From the NCBI RefSeq assembly GCF_000519045.1, contig NZ_KI912532.1:2781867-2845866 (forward strand): a stretch of 64,000 nucleotides of DNA, in the 5' to 3' direction. Positions 32,333 through 41,339 of the stretch are shown here, piece by piece (the first letter of the stretch is position 1; every line of letters begins with the position of its first letter). The position numbers and the translations under genes are program-made. The stretch is from Dechloromonas agitata is5. Lineage in GTDB: Bacteria > Pseudomonadota > Gammaproteobacteria > Burkholderiales > Rhodocyclaceae. The notes beneath the pieces are model-generated. The model had not been told where the DNA came from and made no database searches. It was given only the letters and a program-made list of their open reading frames with translations.

Positions 32333-33130
32333 TCAGTCGAGTTTCTTGAGGTACTCCTTGGTGAAAATCTTGTCGGGCAACTCGCGCAGGCGCATTTCGC
32401 TGTATTCGAGCACCGATTTCTCGCCGGCTTTCAGCGCGTCCTCCATCACCAGCCGGGTCGGCCGAACCCGGCCGGCCAAGGTCTGGAAATTCTCGTAGCT
32501 GCATTTCTTCAGCAGACGATTGGACAGCGAATAAAACTCCGCCTTCAGCGGCCAGCCAGATTTCTCGTTCACCCAGTACATGACGCGCTGATAAGTCACG
32601 CTGCGATCCACCGCTACCAGTTCGAGGACCTGATACGTCTCATTGCCGATCTTTTCGGTACCGACGACCTTCGGATTGTAATCTCCGGAGAAGTTCGCCC
32701 GCGCCAGGTCGCCATTCGCCACCTGACCGGTCAGGCGCTGGGCCAGCGATATACGGACCGGCTGCGATACCTCGGGCATGAACACCCACAGGTCGCGCCC
32801 CTTCATCAGGATGATCTGGCCTCGCTCGGATGCCGGCTCGGTGACCATGACGACCGTATTCTCGTTACCCTTGGAAAGAACGCGGTATTTGTGAAAATCG
32901 ATTTCCTTGTCGGCGCGATAGCTGTTGATGACTACATCAACCTGAAAGCCCTCGGCCGGAAATCGAACCTTGTCCGCCTTTTCAACTATACTGCGAGCAA
33001 CAGCATCACTGGCCGGATTCGCTCCCAACTCCTCTGCCTGAAGCGGAAACGATAGGATCGCCATGAACATCGCACCTGCCCAAGCCCATGCAGAAGGCAT
33101 CGATAAACGTTTTTCGGTTGTCGGTCGCAT
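32333..33130 (-). CDS. Outer membrane lipoprotein-sorting-type protein (LolA-like fold), exported
   Basis: A 265-residue periplasmic protein. The N-terminus has a signal peptide with a hydrophobic core (WAWAGAMFMAILSF) and a likely cleavage after PLQA near residue 32. The mature part has the LolA/LolB-like pattern of the outer membrane lipoprotein-sorting family (PF17131-like): VARSIVEKADKVRFPAEGFQ in one stretch, VMVTEPASERGQIILMKG, and WVNEKSGWPLKAEFYSL. Such proteins carry lipids or lipoproteins across the periplasm. Divergent from an ABC ATPase 49 bases away, which is followed by a beta-barrel gene, so the three could form an envelope transport system. Confidence 0.85.
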   Translation of the reverse strand: MRPTTEKRLSMPSAWAWAGAMFMAILSFPLQAEELGANPASDAVARSIVEKADKVRFPAEGFQVDVVINSYRADKEIDFHKYRVLSKGNENTVVMVTEPASERGQIILMKGRDLWVFMPEVSQPVRISLAQRLTGQVANGDLARANFSGDYNPKVVGTEKIGNETYQVLELVAVDRSVTYQRVMYWVNEKSGWPLKAEFYSLSNRLLKKCSYENFQTLAGRVRPTRLVMEDALKAGEKSVLEYSEMRLRELPDKIFTKEYLKKLD

Positions 33131-33179
33131 GATTCACTCCATTCCGTTCAGAACTCTTTTTGCGCTGTCTCGCTAAACC

Positions 33180-33941
33180 ATGAGTGTCGTTCGCATCGAA
33201 CACGTCTATAAAGACTACCAACTGGGCGAGCAAACCGTTCAGGCGCTGCATGATATTACATGGTCAATTGACGCTGGCGTATTCCTCGCGATCTCCGGTC
33301 CGTCGGGCAGTGGCAAAACCACGCTGCTCAACCTGATCGGCTGCATCGACAAACCGACCCGCGGCCGCATCTTCATCAATGAACAGGACGTCTCCGAAAA
33401 GACGCCCAACGAACTGGCCGACATTCGCGCCCGCTCGATCGGCTTCATCTTCCAGACCTTTAACCTGCTGCCCGTCCTGTCGGCTGCCGAGAACGTTGAA
33501 TATCCCCTGCTCCGCCGCCCGGACATCTCGGCCCAGGAGCGGAAGAACCGTGTCGCCTATTTCCTCGACATCGTCGGCCTGGGCAAGTTCGCCAATCATC
33601 GCCCCAATCAACTGAGCGGTGGACAACGGCAACGGGTCGCCATCGCCCGCGCCCTGGCGATCAAACCCAGCATCATCCTGGCCGACGAACCGACCGCCAA
33701 CCTCGACAAGGCGACGGGGCGCGAAATCCTGCGCCTGATGAAGCAGATCAACCGCCACTTGAAGACGACCTTCATCTTTTCGACGCACGACCAGAAGGTC
33801 ATCGACCATGCCGACCGGCTGGTACAGGTCGAGGATGGCTACATCACCGCCTTCGGCGTCCGGAGCCAGGGTGACAAAACCTGGAACATCGCCCGCGTTC
33901 GAAACGCGCCGGAACCCGAAGACGAATCCGATTCCGACTAA
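33180..33941 (+). CDS. ABC transporter ATP-binding protein (LolD/MacB-type)
   Basis: A 253-residue ATPase of the LolD/FtsE/MacB class, which power mechanotransmission or lipoprotein release rather than classical transport. Walker A is GPSGSGKTT at about 40-48, Q-loop region IFQTFNLLPVLSAAENVEYPL, signature LSGGQRQRVAIARAL near 145, Walker B IILADEPTANLD near 166, and STHDQKVIDHADR for the switch histidine. The C-terminal 30 residues extend beyond the usual domain. Its FtsX-type permease partner is not found next to it; instead a beta-barrel gene follows 21 bases later and a LolA-like gene is divergent. Confidence 0.93.
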   Translation: MSVVRIEHVYKDYQLGEQTVQALHDITWSIDAGVFLAISGPSGSGKTTLLNLIGCIDKPTRGRIFINEQDVSEKTPNELADIRARSIGFIFQTFNLLPVLSAAENVEYPLLRRPDISAQERKNRVAYFLDIVGLGKFANHRPNQLSGGQRQRVAIARALAIKPSIILADEPTANLDKATGREILRLMKQINRHLKTTFIFSTHDQKVIDHADRLVQVEDGYITAFGVRSQGDKTWNIARVRNAPEPEDESDSD

Positions 33942-33962
33942 ACCCCGCTCCCCTGCCCTATC

Positions 33963-35315
33963 GTGAAGACCACACTTCAACCCCCCTCGCTTGCACTCGC
34001 CGCCTGCCTGGCCCTCAATTGCTATGCTGCCGATGACGACCTGCTCGGTCGCGATGCCCTGTTTGGCGACGACCTGAAAAGCACCGCCAGCAGCAAGGCG
34101 GCTTCCGGTAGCGGCATCAAGGGTTTTCTGCAATTCGAGGGTGCCCGGACCACATCAAACCCGGAACACTGGTCCAAGCTCCGCACCCGCGCCGACCTCA
34201 ACAGCCAGGGAAAGCTGTCGGATAGCCTGAAGTGGAAACTGGGCGTCCGTGTCGACTACGACTTCGTCTACGGCATCAACGATTTCTACAACAGCGCCGT
34301 CGAACAGAACCAGCGATTCGACATTGCGCTACGCGAGAACTATCTCGACTACAGCACCGGCAACTGGGATTTCCGCGTCGGGCGGCAACATGTCGTATGG
34401 GGCGAAATGGTCGGCCTGTTCTTCGCCGATGTCGTATCGGCCCGCGATCAGCGCGAATTCATCCTTCCCGAATTCGACCAGATGCGTATTCCACAGTGGG
34501 CGGTGCGGGCCGAGTACTTTGCCAACGACACCCATGCCGAATTGCTCTGGATACCGGTCGCCAGCTACGACAACATCGGCCGCCCGGGCGCCGAGTATTA
34601 CCCTTACCAGCCCGTACCGCCGGGTGCCAACGTGCAGTACCTGCCGGAGCAAAGGCCCGACGGTACCGCCAACAACATGAACTACGGCCTCCGTCTATCG
34701 ACGCTGAAAAACGGCTGGGATGTTTCCGGTTTCTATTACCGCAGTTCCGACATCAATCCGTCGTTCTATCGCGAAATCGTGCCCGGCGCACGCCCCACCT
34801 TCATCTACCAGGCCCGTCATGACCGCATTCACCAATACGGCGGAACGCTGGCCAAGGATTTTGGCGACATCGTCCTCAAGGCAGAAGCCGTCTACACCCG
34901 GGATCGCCAATTTACCGTGCTGAACCTGACCGATACCGATGGCCTGGCCAGACAACACACCCTCGACTGGGCGGTCGGCCTCGATTTCACGCTGCCGGCC
35001 GACAGCCGACTCAACGTGCAGTTTTTCCAGCGACAGCACTTCGACCACAACCCCGACATCATTGCCGACCGCCTCGAAAACGGCTACAGCCTGTTCGCCA
35101 GCACCAAACTCGGCAACGACTGGGAAACCCAGGCCCTGTTCATTTCGAGCCTGAACCGGTCCGACTGGCTGTTCCGCCCGCGCGTATCGTGGAATATCCA
35201 GCGCAACTGGCGCCTGATGCTCGGCGCCGACATCTTCAGCGGCCCGCAACTCGGTTTGTTTGGTCGCTACGACCAGCACGACCGGGTGTATTCGGAAGTC
35301 CGCTACAGTTTCTGA
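33963..35315 (+). CDS. Outer-membrane beta-barrel protein (DUF1302/alginate-export-like)
   Basis: A 450-residue exported protein. A signal peptide (LALAACLALNCYA, cleavage near residue 22) is followed by a short linker and then alternating hydrophobic/polar strands with many aromatic girdle residues, such as WKLGVRVDYDFVYG, YLDYSTGNWDFRVGRQHVVW and WRLMLGADIF. It ends in YSEVRYSF; a terminal Phe is the usual signal for assembly by BamA. The GRQHVVWGE segment resembles DUF1302-type barrels. The start is GTG at 33963, 21 bases after the ABC ATPase, so they are cotranscribed. Probably the outer-membrane part of a lipid or substrate export/import route. Confidence 0.85.
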   Translation: MKTTLQPPSLALAACLALNCYAADDDLLGRDALFGDDLKSTASSKAASGSGIKGFLQFEGARTTSNPEHWSKLRTRADLNSQGKLSDSLKWKLGVRVDYDFVYGINDFYNSAVEQNQRFDIALRENYLDYSTGNWDFRVGRQHVVWGEMVGLFFADVVSARDQREFILPEFDQMRIPQWAVRAEYFANDTHAELLWIPVASYDNIGRPGAEYYPYQPVPPGANVQYLPEQRPDGTANNMNYGLRLSTLKNGWDVSGFYYRSSDINPSFYREIVPGARPTFIYQARHDRIHQYGGTLAKDFGDIVLKAEAVYTRDRQFTVLNLTDTDGLARQHTLDWAVGLDFTLPADSRLNVQFFQRQHFDHNPDIIADRLENGYSLFASTKLGNDWETQALFISSLNRSDWLFRPRVSWNIQRNWRLMLGADIFSGPQLGLFGRYDQHDRVYSEVRYSF

Positions 35316-35316
35316 C

Positions 35317-36549
35317 TCAAACAACCTCGCGCGACGCCTGCCGCAGCAGGAGGGGCATGATGTTGTCGGCCAGCAGCAACCCCACCGCCAATACTGCGCC
35401 GGTGGTCAGCATGTCGGTCATCAGGTTGATACCGACCACGCTTTCCTGCTGCATCAGGGCATGCAGGCCGCGGAACCCAAGGCTGCCCGGCACCAGGGTG
35501 ATCAGGCCGGGGGTTTCGACCAGCACAGCCGGCCGGCCGCTCAGCCATTGGTAGAGGTGTCCGGCCACACCGATGGCCAGGGCCCCGCTGAAGGCGCCCA
35601 CGACGTTGCCGAGCGTTGCGCTGGTCAAGGAGTAAGCCGCCCAGGCCAGCAGACACCCGCCAATCGAAACCGGCAGTGACGACAAGGGGGCCTGCAGCAC
35701 TGCCAGCAGGGATACGCCGAGGATCGCCACGGCAGGCCAGATCACCCAGGCCGGCAACGGCACGACGCTACCTGGCGCCGCCAGCGGCCAGACTGCCTGG
35801 CTCAAGGCCGTGCCAATCGCCAGCCCGGCCCCCATCAGGAACAGCAAGATGACCGCGCCAGTCAGCCGGCCGGTGCCGGCCAGGTAGTTTTGCGTGGCCA
35901 GTTCCGACATTGCCACGGTGAGCGTAAAGCCGGGCAACAACAGCACCACACCGGCCACTGCCGAGATGAAGGGCGATTGCTGTGGCAGGAGATGCGCCAG
36001 GCCCTGCGCCAAGATCGCCGCCGCTGCGCAGAGGATCACCGGCACCGCCGGCCCGAGGCGTGGAAAACCGGCCAGGCGCTGGCTGGCTGCGGTGAACAGC
36101 AGGCCGATCAAGCCGCCACAGAGCATTTCCACCCAGCCACCGCGCAGCAGCAAGGCGACCGAAGCCGACAGCAACAGACCCATCGCGGCATAACGCCAAC
36201 CGCTCCACGACACCGGCTGCGCCATGATCGCTGCGAGGCGCTCGGCATAGTCGGGCAAGTCCGCCAGATCGGAAATTTCCCGGCACAGGGCCTGCAATTC
36301 GATCAGGCGTGCCATGTTGTAGTCGTAGGGCGGCAGGCGCAGCATTTCGGTCCGCCGCACGCCAGAGGGCGCCACCACCGTCAGGGCAAGGAAGGTCAGC
36401 ACGGCGAATCCCTCGACCTTGACGCCGAAGCGCTGCCCCACCGAGGACAAGACCCGTTCCACGGACTGCGCCGGCGCCCCGCTCAAATGCAGGGCCAAAC
36501 CAAGATTGCGAAGGAAAAGCGCCAATTGCGCCAGAGACTGTTCATTCAT
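35317..36549 (-). CDS. Threonine/serine exporter family protein (ThrE-type)
   Basis: A 410-residue polytopic protein with both ThrE halves fused: an N-terminal cytoplasmic region (about 1-115) with FLRNLGLALHLSGAPAQSVE and FAVLTFLALTVVAP, then about ten membrane segments to the C-terminus, where GSLGFRGLHALMQQESVVG resembles the ThrE_2 end. Known relatives export threonine and serine by proton exchange. The ATG at 36547-36549 (MNEQSLAQLALFL) fits the family better than an ATG 27 codons upstream. Its stop lies one base from the stop of the convergent beta-barrel gene. Confidence 0.87.
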   Translation of the reverse strand: MNEQSLAQLALFLRNLGLALHLSGAPAQSVERVLSSVGQRFGVKVEGFAVLTFLALTVVAPSGVRRTEMLRLPPYDYNMARLIELQALCREISDLADLPDYAERLAAIMAQPVSWSGWRYAAMGLLLSASVALLLRGGWVEMLCGGLIGLLFTAASQRLAGFPRLGPAVPVILCAAAAILAQGLAHLLPQQSPFISAVAGVVLLLPGFTLTVAMSELATQNYLAGTGRLTGAVILLFLMGAGLAIGTALSQAVWPLAAPGSVVPLPAWVIWPAVAILGVSLLAVLQAPLSSLPVSIGGCLLAWAAYSLTSATLGNVVGAFSGALAIGVAGHLYQWLSGRPAVLVETPGLITLVPGSLGFRGLHALMQQESVVGINLMTDMLTTGAVLAVGLLLADNIMPLLLRQASREVV

Positions 36550-36710
36550 GGAAATCGACAAGACATCAACCAAAACGCTCAACAGCGACAGGGTAAGCGC
36601 AATTGCCCCGATTTCGACAACCATCGGCACCGATTACGAGCGAAAGAATCGGCGCAAAGCACTTTCCAGCCGATAATCCGGTCTGGCTTTCCGCATTCCC
36701 AACGCTTGCC

Positions 36711-37115
36711 ATGCTCACCAATCTGACCGGTTTCTTCATCCAGCTGGGCATCACCGCCGTATCCTTGTGGGTGGCCAGCCTCATCTTCAACGGCATTCGC
36801 TTCGCCAACCCATCGAGCCTGATTGTCTCGGCGCTGCTCCTCGGCTTTGCCAATGCCGTGCTCTGGCCCTTGCTGGTCTTGCTTACCCTGCCGCTGACCA
36901 TCCTGACGCTGGGCCTTTTCCTGCTCGTCATCAACGCGCTGATGTTGCTGCTCGTCGCCAAACTAGTCTCCGGCTTTACGGTTTCCGGATTCTGGACCGC
37001 CCTCTTCGCCAGCCTGTTCGTTTCCATTTTCAGCCTGTTCCTGAATTCTCTGATGCCGGATACGGAGATGACAATCTACCGCCTGCCACCCAGCGGTCGC
37101 ACGATCTCGATGTAG
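36711..37115 (+). CDS. Phage-holin-family (DUF360-type) four-helix membrane protein
   Basis: A 134-residue membrane protein with four hydrophobic segments: LTGFFIQLGITAVSLWVASL, LIVSALLLGFANAVLWPLL, LTILTLGLFLLVINALMLLL and a C-terminal one around FWTALFASLFVSIFS. The NAVLWPLL and LTLPLTILTLGLF blocks are typical of the YvlD/phage holin family IV proteins found in many non-phage contexts. The ATG at 36711 is chosen as the family start. It stands alone and is not evidence of a prophage. Function unknown. Confidence 0.88.
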   Translation: MLTNLTGFFIQLGITAVSLWVASLIFNGIRFANPSSLIVSALLLGFANAVLWPLLVLLTLPLTILTLGLFLLVINALMLLLVAKLVSGFTVSGFWTALFASLFVSIFSLFLNSLMPDTEMTIYRLPPSGRTISM

Positions 37116-37221
37116 GCCCCCGGGCATTGGCGGAATTTGCATGCTGACTGGCCATCCACACAGTGGTCGGGCCTTGGCGCCTGGCCTAGGATACAGGTTC
37201 GACCAAAAACAAGGAGAGAGC

Positions 37222-37686
37222 ATGCTGGCATTTCAGGATTACTACCCGGAGACCCTCGCCCATTGCTACGGCTGCGGCCGCAACAACGAACAGGGGCATC
37301 AGATCAAGACTTTCTGGGATGGCGACGAAACCGTGACCCGCTTTCAGCCACGCCCCGAGCATACCGCCATCCCAGGCTTCGTCTATGGCGGCCTGCTGGC
37401 CTCGCTGATCGACTGCCACGGCACCGGAACGGCAGCTGCCGCGATGTATCGTGCCGAAAACCGGCCGATGGACAGCCTGCCGGCCTTCCGTTTCGTCACC
37501 GGTTCCCTGCAGGTCAGCTATCTGAAACCGACGCCGCTCGGTCCGGAGCTCGAGATCCGCGGCCGGGTCAAGGAAATCAAGGGTCGCAAGGTGGTGGTCG
37601 AAGCGTCGGTTTACGCCGAGGGCATCGAGACGGCGCGCGGTGAAGTCGTCGCGCTTCAAATGCCGGATACCTTCGTCGCGAAGTAA
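37222..37686 (+). CDS. PaaI-family hotdog thioesterase
   Basis: A 154-residue hotdog-fold protein of the PaaI thioesterase group. The start ATG at 37222 has a strong AAGGAGAG site 6 bases before it. Visible marks are the N-terminal CYGCGRNNEQGHQIK motif, often seen in this subgroup, PGFVYGGLLASLIDCHGTGTA with the catalytic region, and SLQVSYLKPTPLGPELEI. It should hydrolyse small acyl-CoA thioesters in the cytoplasm. It appears monocistronic and is ended by an intrinsic terminator. Substrate unknown. Confidence 0.88.
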   Translation: MLAFQDYYPETLAHCYGCGRNNEQGHQIKTFWDGDETVTRFQPRPEHTAIPGFVYGGLLASLIDCHGTGTAAAAMYRAENRPMDSLPAFRFVTGSLQVSYLKPTPLGPELEIRGRVKEIKGRKVVVEASVYAEGIETARGEVVALQMPDTFVAK

Positions 37687-37737
37687 GGATTCCACCACTA
37701 CATCAGCCGAAACCCGCCATTTCGGCTGCCTCATGGA

Positions 37738-37772
37738 AGAAGGCCGGGCATCGCGCCCGGCCTTTCTCATTT
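37738..37772 (+). terminator. Intrinsic terminator after the PaaI-type thioesterase
   Basis: GGCCGGGC (37742-37749) pairs with GCCCGGCC (37755-37762) around a 5-base loop and is followed by TTTCTCATTTTTC. It lies about 55 bases after the stop codon. The 290 bases from 37687 to 37976 hold this terminator and otherwise only a weak minus-strand frame (37806-37973). Confidence 0.8.
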
Positions 37773-37976
37773 TTCTACCCGGAAGCAGGCAGATTTTCCA
37801 GCAGCTCAACGCTGCTTGCGCCTGAAAAGACATGTCCGGCCCTTGACGACGGTGGCAATCCGTTCGACACCGTTGTTCGGCGGGTGCCAGAATTGCATCA
37901 TGACATCCCATCCACCCCTAAAATCCCACCGATCAATCACCACCCCGACCGGAATCCCCGCAGGGCCAATCATCCG

Positions 37977-38183
37977 ATGAATCCCCCCGTCCTCAATGCA
38001 ATCTACGATATCGAGCTGTGCAGCGGCGAACAGCGCATCTGGCGCTATCTGGGGGAGGACCGCCACGCTGCGACCTGGTGGGAAGACATCGAAAGCGGGC
38101 TCGAATTTTCCGAGGGCAGCCTGATGTATGCCTGGAAAATTATCGGTCCGCATGACAATCCGGCCAAACCAGCTGACGAATAG
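37977..38183 (+). CDS. Small hypothetical protein
   Basis: A 68-residue acidic, tryptophan-rich soluble protein. It begins MNPPVLNAIYDIEL and contains RIWRYLGEDRHAATWWEDIE and GSLMYAWKIIG, an aromatic-rich pattern that looks like a genuine compact domain rather than random translation. The ATG at 37977 lacks a good ribosome-binding site. An ATG on the opposite strand lies only 3 bases away (37971-37973), so only one of the two frames is likely to be expressed. The hemerythrin gene follows 71 bases downstream. I do not recognise a family. Confidence 0.5.
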   Translation: MNPPVLNAIYDIELCSGEQRIWRYLGEDRHAATWWEDIESGLEFSEGSLMYAWKIIGPHDNPAKPADE

Positions 38184-38254
38184 GCAACAAGATGCTCCCG
38201 CCCGGGCCGCTTTTTGCCTAATAATGCAGCCGAATATCATCACGGGAGCGGACC

Positions 38255-38788
38255 ATGCTATTCGACTTTTTATTTGGAAAGAAGCATCCCCCTGAGGCCG
38301 AGGCCGGGCGGGCCTCACCACCGCCCATGCCAGCAGCAGGCGGCCAGGCGCCGGGCACCCATATCGCCTACCATCCAAACCTGATTGATCAGCTAAAAGC
38401 CGATCACCAGAAATTGCTCGCAACCTTTGGCCATGTTCTGACCACCTTCAAGGCAGGAGATCTGGCCGGCACGGCAAAATTGCTTGAAGAGTTCCGCGGC
38501 GACATACAGGGGCATCTGCTGACCGAAAACGTGAAACTATATATCTACCTTGAACACGCCCTGAGGCAGGATGAGGAAAGCCACGGTCTGGTCCATGGCT
38601 TCCGGCACGAAATGGATGGCATCGGCAAAGTCGTCCTCGCCTTCCTGGGCAAATACAGGAACATCGCCAGCCAGCCCGACCTAGCCGTCTCTTTCGGCCC
38701 GGAACTGGAGCAAATCGGCGAAGCGCTGGTGGCGCGGATCAAGCGCGAGGAAGAAACACTTTACCCACTTTATTTGCCGGCTTATTGA
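38255..38788 (+). CDS. Hemerythrin domain-containing protein
   Basis: A 177-residue protein with a Pro/Ala-rich N-terminal stretch (about 12-38) and a hemerythrin-like four-helix bundle. Candidate di-iron ligands are His51 (KADHQKL), His87 and Glu91 (QGHLLTENVKLY), His118 (GFRHEMD) and the C-terminal Glu cluster EEETLYPLY. Such proteins bind oxygen or nitric oxide, or sense redox state. The ATG at 38255 follows GGGAGCGG. It may fit with the DUF2249/NnrS-like genes elsewhere in the window in a nitric-oxide or microaerobic response, but they are not adjacent. Confidence 0.88.
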   Translation: MLFDFLFGKKHPPEAEAGRASPPPMPAAGGQAPGTHIAYHPNLIDQLKADHQKLLATFGHVLTTFKAGDLAGTAKLLEEFRGDIQGHLLTENVKLYIYLEHALRQDEESHGLVHGFRHEMDGIGKVVLAFLGKYRNIASQPDLAVSFGPELEQIGEALVARIKREEETLYPLYLPAY

Positions 38789-38852
38789 GGCAGCCCGCCC
38801 CGTAATTCTCCGGAACGCTGTGGTTCTGCTGTTCAGTTCGGGTTTCTGGCTA

Positions 38853-38885
38853 GCAAAAAGGCCGGGATCGCTCCCGGCCTTCTTC
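38853..38885 (-). terminator. Intrinsic terminator downstream of ppsA
   Basis: AGGCCGGGA (38859-38867) and TCCCGGCCT (38872-38880) form a 9-bp stem with a TCGC loop. Read on the minus strand it is followed by TTTTGC, ending ppsA; on the plus strand the tail TCTTCATATT is weaker but may also end the hemerythrin transcript. Confidence 0.8.
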
Positions 38886-38919
38886 ATATTGACTGCTTCT
38901 TCACGGATGCCCGAAGCAA

Positions 38920-41295
38920 TCAGCCTTTCTTGTGCGTCGCCAGACGCGTCCAGGTATCGACCACGGTGTCCGGGTTCAGCGAGATGCTGCTGATACCCTG
39001 ATCCATCAGCCATTCAGCCAGATCCGGGTGGTCGGACGGGCCCTGGCCGCAGATGCCGATGTACTTGCCGGCCTTGTTGGCGGCGGCAATGGCCATGCCG
39101 AGCAGCATCTTGACGGCCGGATCGCGCTCGTCGAACAGGTTGGCCACCAGGCCGGAGTCGCGGTCAAGGCCGAGGGTGAGCTGGGTCAGGTCGTTGGAAC
39201 CGATCGAGAAACCGTCGAAGATCTTGAGGAAGTCGTCGGCCAACAGGGCGTTGGACGGGATTTCGCACATCATGATCAGCTTCAGGTCATGCTCGCCCTG
39301 CTTCAGGCCATGCTCGGCCAGCAGATCGACCACCGCCTGGCCTTCGCCAACGGTGCGGACGAACGGAACCATCAGTTGCACGTTGGTCAGGCCCATTTCC
39401 TCACGCACGCGCTTCATGGCGCGGCATTCCATCTCGAAGCAGTCACGGAAGGACTGGGCAACGTAGCGGGAAGCGCCGCGGAAGCCGAGCATCGGGTTTT
39501 CCTCTTCCGGCTCGTACAGTTCGCCACCGAGCAGCTTGCGGTATTCGTTGGACTTGAAGTCGGACAGGCGGACGATGACCGGGTTCGGCCAGAAGGCAGC
39601 AGCGATGGTGGATACGCCCTCGACCAGCTTCTCGACGAAGAAGTCCTTCGGCGAGGCGTAACCGCGGGCGCGGCGCTTGATCTCGTCGCGCTTGGAGGCC
39701 GGCAGGCGCTCGACGTCGAGGATCGCCTTCGGGTGGATGCCGATGACGTTGTTGATGATGAACTCGACACGGGCCAGACCGACACCGGCGTTCGGCAACT
39801 GGGCGAATTCGAAGGCCAGTTCTGGGTTGCCGACGTTCATCATGACCTTGACCGGGACGTCCGGCATGGCGGAGATGTCGCGGGTGGTGACTTCGAAGTC
39901 AAGCTTGCCGCGATAGACGTGGCCGGTATCGCCTTCCGTGCAGGAGACCGTGACCACTTCGCCTTCGTTGAGCGTCTCGGTTGCATCGCCACAACCGACG
40001 ATGGCCGGGATGCCCAGTTCGCGGGCGATGATCGCCGCGTGGCAGGTACGGCCGCCACGGTTGGTGACGATGGCGGAAGCGCGCTTCATCACCGGCTCCC
40101 AGTTCGGGTCGGTCATGTCGGCCACCAGCACGTCGCCCGGCTGGACCTTGTCCATTTCCTTCGGATCATGAACGATGCGGACCGGACCGATGCCAATCTT
40201 CTGGCCGATGGCGCGGCCGGAGGCGAGCACCTTGGAGAAGGACTTCAGCTTGAACTTTTCCTGCTTGCCGGCGGCGGCCTGCGACTGCACGGTTTCCGGA
40301 CGAGCCTGCAGGATGTACAGCTTGCCGTCGACACCGTCCTTGCCCCACTCGATGTCCATCGGACGGCCGTAGTGCTTTTCGATGATCTGGGCGTAGCGGG
40401 CCAGCTCCATGACTTCCTCGTCATTGATCGAGAACTGGTGACGCAGGGATTCTTCGACGTCTTCAGTGATCGTGGACTTGCCGGCGACCTTTTCGGCAGC
40501 GAAGGTCATCTTGATCATCTTCGAACCGAGGTTGCGGCGGACGACGGCCTTCTTGCCGGCGTCGAGCATCGGCTTATGCACGTAGAACTCGTCCGGATTC
40601 ACGGCGCCCTGCACGACCGTTTCGCCCAGGCCGTAGCTGGAGGTAACGAACACGGCATCGCGGAAGCCGGATTCGGTGTCGAGGGTGAACATCACGCCAG
40701 CGGCGCCCTTGTCGGAGCGGACCATACGCTGGATGCCGGCCGATAGCGCGACGTCGGCATGCAGGAAGCCCTTGTGCACGCGGTAGGAGATGGCGCGGTC
40801 GTTGTACAGGGAAGCGAAGACTTCCTTGATCGCGTGCATGATGTTTTCCAGGCCGACGATGTTCAGGAAGGTTTCCTGCTGGCCGGCGAAGGAAGCATCC
40901 GGCAGGTCTTCGGCGGTGGCGGAGGAGCGCACGGCGAAGGACATGTCGGCATGGGAATCGGCCACCAGGCGCTGGTACTGCTCGGTGATGGCAATGGTCA
41001 GGTCCATCGGGAACGGGGTATCGAGCACCCACTGACGGATTTCAGCACCGGTCTTGACCAAGGCGTTGACGTCGTCCACATCCAGCGCATCGAGCGCGGC
41101 ATTGATCTTGGCGTCGAGGCCGGACTGAGCCAGGAAGACGCGGTAGGCATGGGCCGTGGTGGCAAAGCCGCCCGGCACGCGCACGCCAGTGTCAGCCAGC
41201 TGGCTGATCATTTCGCCAAGCGAGGCGTTCTTGCCGCCGACCTGTTCCACGTCGGTCATGCGCAGTTTTTCGAAGGGGATGACAAGCTGTTCCAT
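38920..41295 (-). CDS. ppsA: Phosphoenolpyruvate synthase (pyruvate, water dikinase)
   Basis: A 791-residue enzyme converting pyruvate and ATP to phosphoenolpyruvate, AMP and phosphate, needed for gluconeogenesis from lactate or other C3 acids. N-terminal ATP-binding domain: [15 protein letters not shown] and [20 protein letters not shown]. Central swivelling domain: phospho-histidine in [18 protein letters not shown] near residue 418. C-terminal PEP-binding barrel: [20 protein letters not shown]. The ATG at 41295 ([11 protein letters not shown]) is preferred, with AAAGGA upstream. It is next to the GntR regulator and the lactate genes, while its regulator gene ppsR lies about 10 kb away, after ppc. 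Confidence 0.97.
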   Translation of the reverse strand: MEQLVIPFEKLRMTDVEQVGGKNASLGEMISQLADTGVRVPGGFATTAHAYRVFLAQSGLDAKINAALDALDVDDVNALVKTGAEIRQWVLDTPFPMDLTIAITEQYQRLVADSHADMSFAVRSSATAEDLPDASFAGQQETFLNIVGLENIMHAIKEVFASLYNDRAISYRVHKGFLHADVALSAGIQRMVRSDKGAAGVMFTLDTESGFRDAVFVTSSYGLGETVVQGAVNPDEFYVHKPMLDAGKKAVVRRNLGSKMIKMTFAAEKVAGKSTITEDVEESLRHQFSINDEEVMELARYAQIIEKHYGRPMDIEWGKDGVDGKLYILQARPETVQSQAAAGKQEKFKLKSFSKVLASGRAIGQKIGIGPVRIVHDPKEMDKVQPGDVLVADMTDPNWEPVMKRASAIVTNRGGRTCHAAIIARELGIPAIVGCGDATETLNEGEVVTVSCTEGDTGHVYRGKLDFEVTTRDISAMPDVPVKVMMNVGNPELAFEFAQLPNAGVGLARVEFIINNVIGIHPKAILDVERLPASKRDEIKRRARGYASPKDFFVEKLVEGVSTIAAAFWPNPVIVRLSDFKSNEYRKLLGGELYEPEEENPMLGFRGASRYVAQSFRDCFEMECRAMKRVREEMGLTNVQLMVPFVRTVGEGQAVVDLLAEHGLKQGEHDLKLIMMCEIPSNALLADDFLKIFDGFSIGSNDLTQLTLGLDRDSGLVANLFDERDPAVKMLLGMAIAAANKAGKYIGICGQGPSDHPDLAEWLMDQGISSISLNPDTVVDTWTRLATHKKG

Positions 41296-41339
41296 GGGGA
41301 GGGGTCCTTTCGGGGGTCGAATCAAAAGTCAGTCAAAAA

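Noticed and set aside
31559-33055. A 498-codon plus-strand frame opposite manC and the LolA-like gene.
   Set aside because: Spans two genes of the other strand and shows no domain; a shadow frame.
36711-37115. The phage-holin-family label as a sign of a prophage.
   Set aside because: This four-helix family is common in bacterial chromosomes outside phage; no endolysin, integrase, capsid or attachment site lies near.
38932-40746. A 604-codon plus-strand open frame opposite ppsA.
   Set aside because: Antisense to a full-length PEP synthase with all catalytic motifs.
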